Source of the DNA: UBA8231 sp036011085
GTDB lineage: Bacteria; Latescibacterota; UBA2968; UBA8231
Assembly (NCBI GenBank): GCA_036011085.1
Contig: DASCMS010000065.1
Location: forward strand, 54,804-118,803
Direction: 5' to 3'
DNA: 64,000 nt
Shown: piece by piece, positions 63,868-64,000 of the stretch
How the letters are laid out: each line of letters starts with the position of its first letter
How positions within the stretch are numbered: position 1 is the stretch's first letter
Translations under genes and position numbers: made by a program
The notes under the pieces: generated by a model
The model's database searches: none
What the model was told of the DNA's origin: nothing
The model's input: only the letters and a program-made list of their open reading frames with translations

Positions 63868-63987
63868 ACCTTATGTATTGACCGGTTAGACAGCGGACCT
63901 CCTCCGATCTCGAAGTTTCGCGGATTAACTTGGGCCATCGAGATTACAACACCCAAGACAGAGCACGCCGCGAGAAGGAGGAGGCCC
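63868..63987 (+). other. Intergenic region before a new gene
   Basis: The 120-base gap shows no clear terminator. It ends in an extended Shine-Dalgarno AAGGAGGAGG (63975-63984) for the gene at 63988. No convincing promoter was found. Confidence 0.4.
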
Positions 63988-64000
63988 ATGCGGAAAACTA
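63988..64000 (+). CDS. Start of a gene truncated by the window edge
   Basis: Only ATG and three codons (MRKT) are seen, preceded by AAGGAGGAGG three bases upstream. The product cannot be identified; the basic start fits a signal peptide. Confidence 0.55.

Overview
The window is about 64 kb of GC-rich, densely packed bacterial DNA. It holds about 50 protein genes, one tRNA, short intergenic gaps and many 1-4 base stop/start overlaps. No phage genes, transposases, CRISPR arrays or rRNA were seen. The organism is a Gram-negative heterotroph with many lipoproteins and outer-membrane proteins. A PorV-like barrel, two proteins with FlgD-Ig type C-terminal tails, three CRTAC1/UnbV repeat proteins, an enolase-superfamily enzyme, a sulfatase, Gfo/Idh and sugar-isomerase enzymes together suggest an uncultivated member of the FCB group, for example Latescibacterota. 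That placement is inference; no phylogenetic marker was analysed.

Region 1 (1-6.3 kb): a TPR protein and an enolase-superfamily dehydratase/racemase (minus strand), a divergent repeat lipoprotein, then a CRTAC1-like protein and a lipoprotein (minus). Region 2 (6.5-25.7 kb), the most interesting part: a long co-directional run encodes a secreted discoidin-like protein with a sorting tail, a PorV-like barrel, two paralogous ~920-residue outer-membrane proteins, a 1079-residue TPR protein, ExbB, ExbD, a formylglycine-enzyme-like lipoprotein, a second ExbD, a TonB-like anchor fused to a DUF4159-like domain, a third ~920-residue paralogue and a lipoprotein. It looks like a proton-motive-force powered envelope machine, with parts that recall gliding/type IX secretion (PorV, GldJ/GldK-like FGE fold, TPR) but with ExbB/ExbD as motor. 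Region 3 (25.7-33 kb): a CBM9-like secreted protein behind the clearest sigma70-type promoter and Shine-Dalgarno of the window, then an operon of two CRTAC1-like proteins, a HEAT lipoprotein and a DUF4380 protein.

Region 4 (33-42.7 kb): a consensus-matching sigma54 promoter precedes a 45-residue membrane peptide, a histidine kinase with a CBM9-like periplasmic domain, and a sigma54-activating response regulator. These are followed by a sugar ABC transporter (binding protein and two permeases), a GH13 lipoprotein and a CsgG-like lipoprotein. The layout suggests carbohydrate sensing coupled to uptake and hydrolysis, with possible autoregulation.

Region 5 (42.7-53.3 kb): a flavoprotein disulfide reductase, a TPR protein, a minus-strand trio (Gfo/Idh oxidoreductase, SpoU methyltransferase, sulfatase), a cyclophilin-like/beta-propeller pair, and a four-gene envelope cluster with a COG3014-type lipoprotein and an LpoB homologue. 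Region 6 (53.3-64 kb): a TMTC-like glycosyltransferase, pdxT/pdxS, a polysaccharide flippase, a TIM-barrel sugar isomerase, a CNNM/CBS protein, an Hsp20 gene behind a second sigma54-type promoter, a cohesin-like secreted protein with a sorting tail, tRNA-Glu, a GT-C-like membrane protein and the first codons of a further gene.
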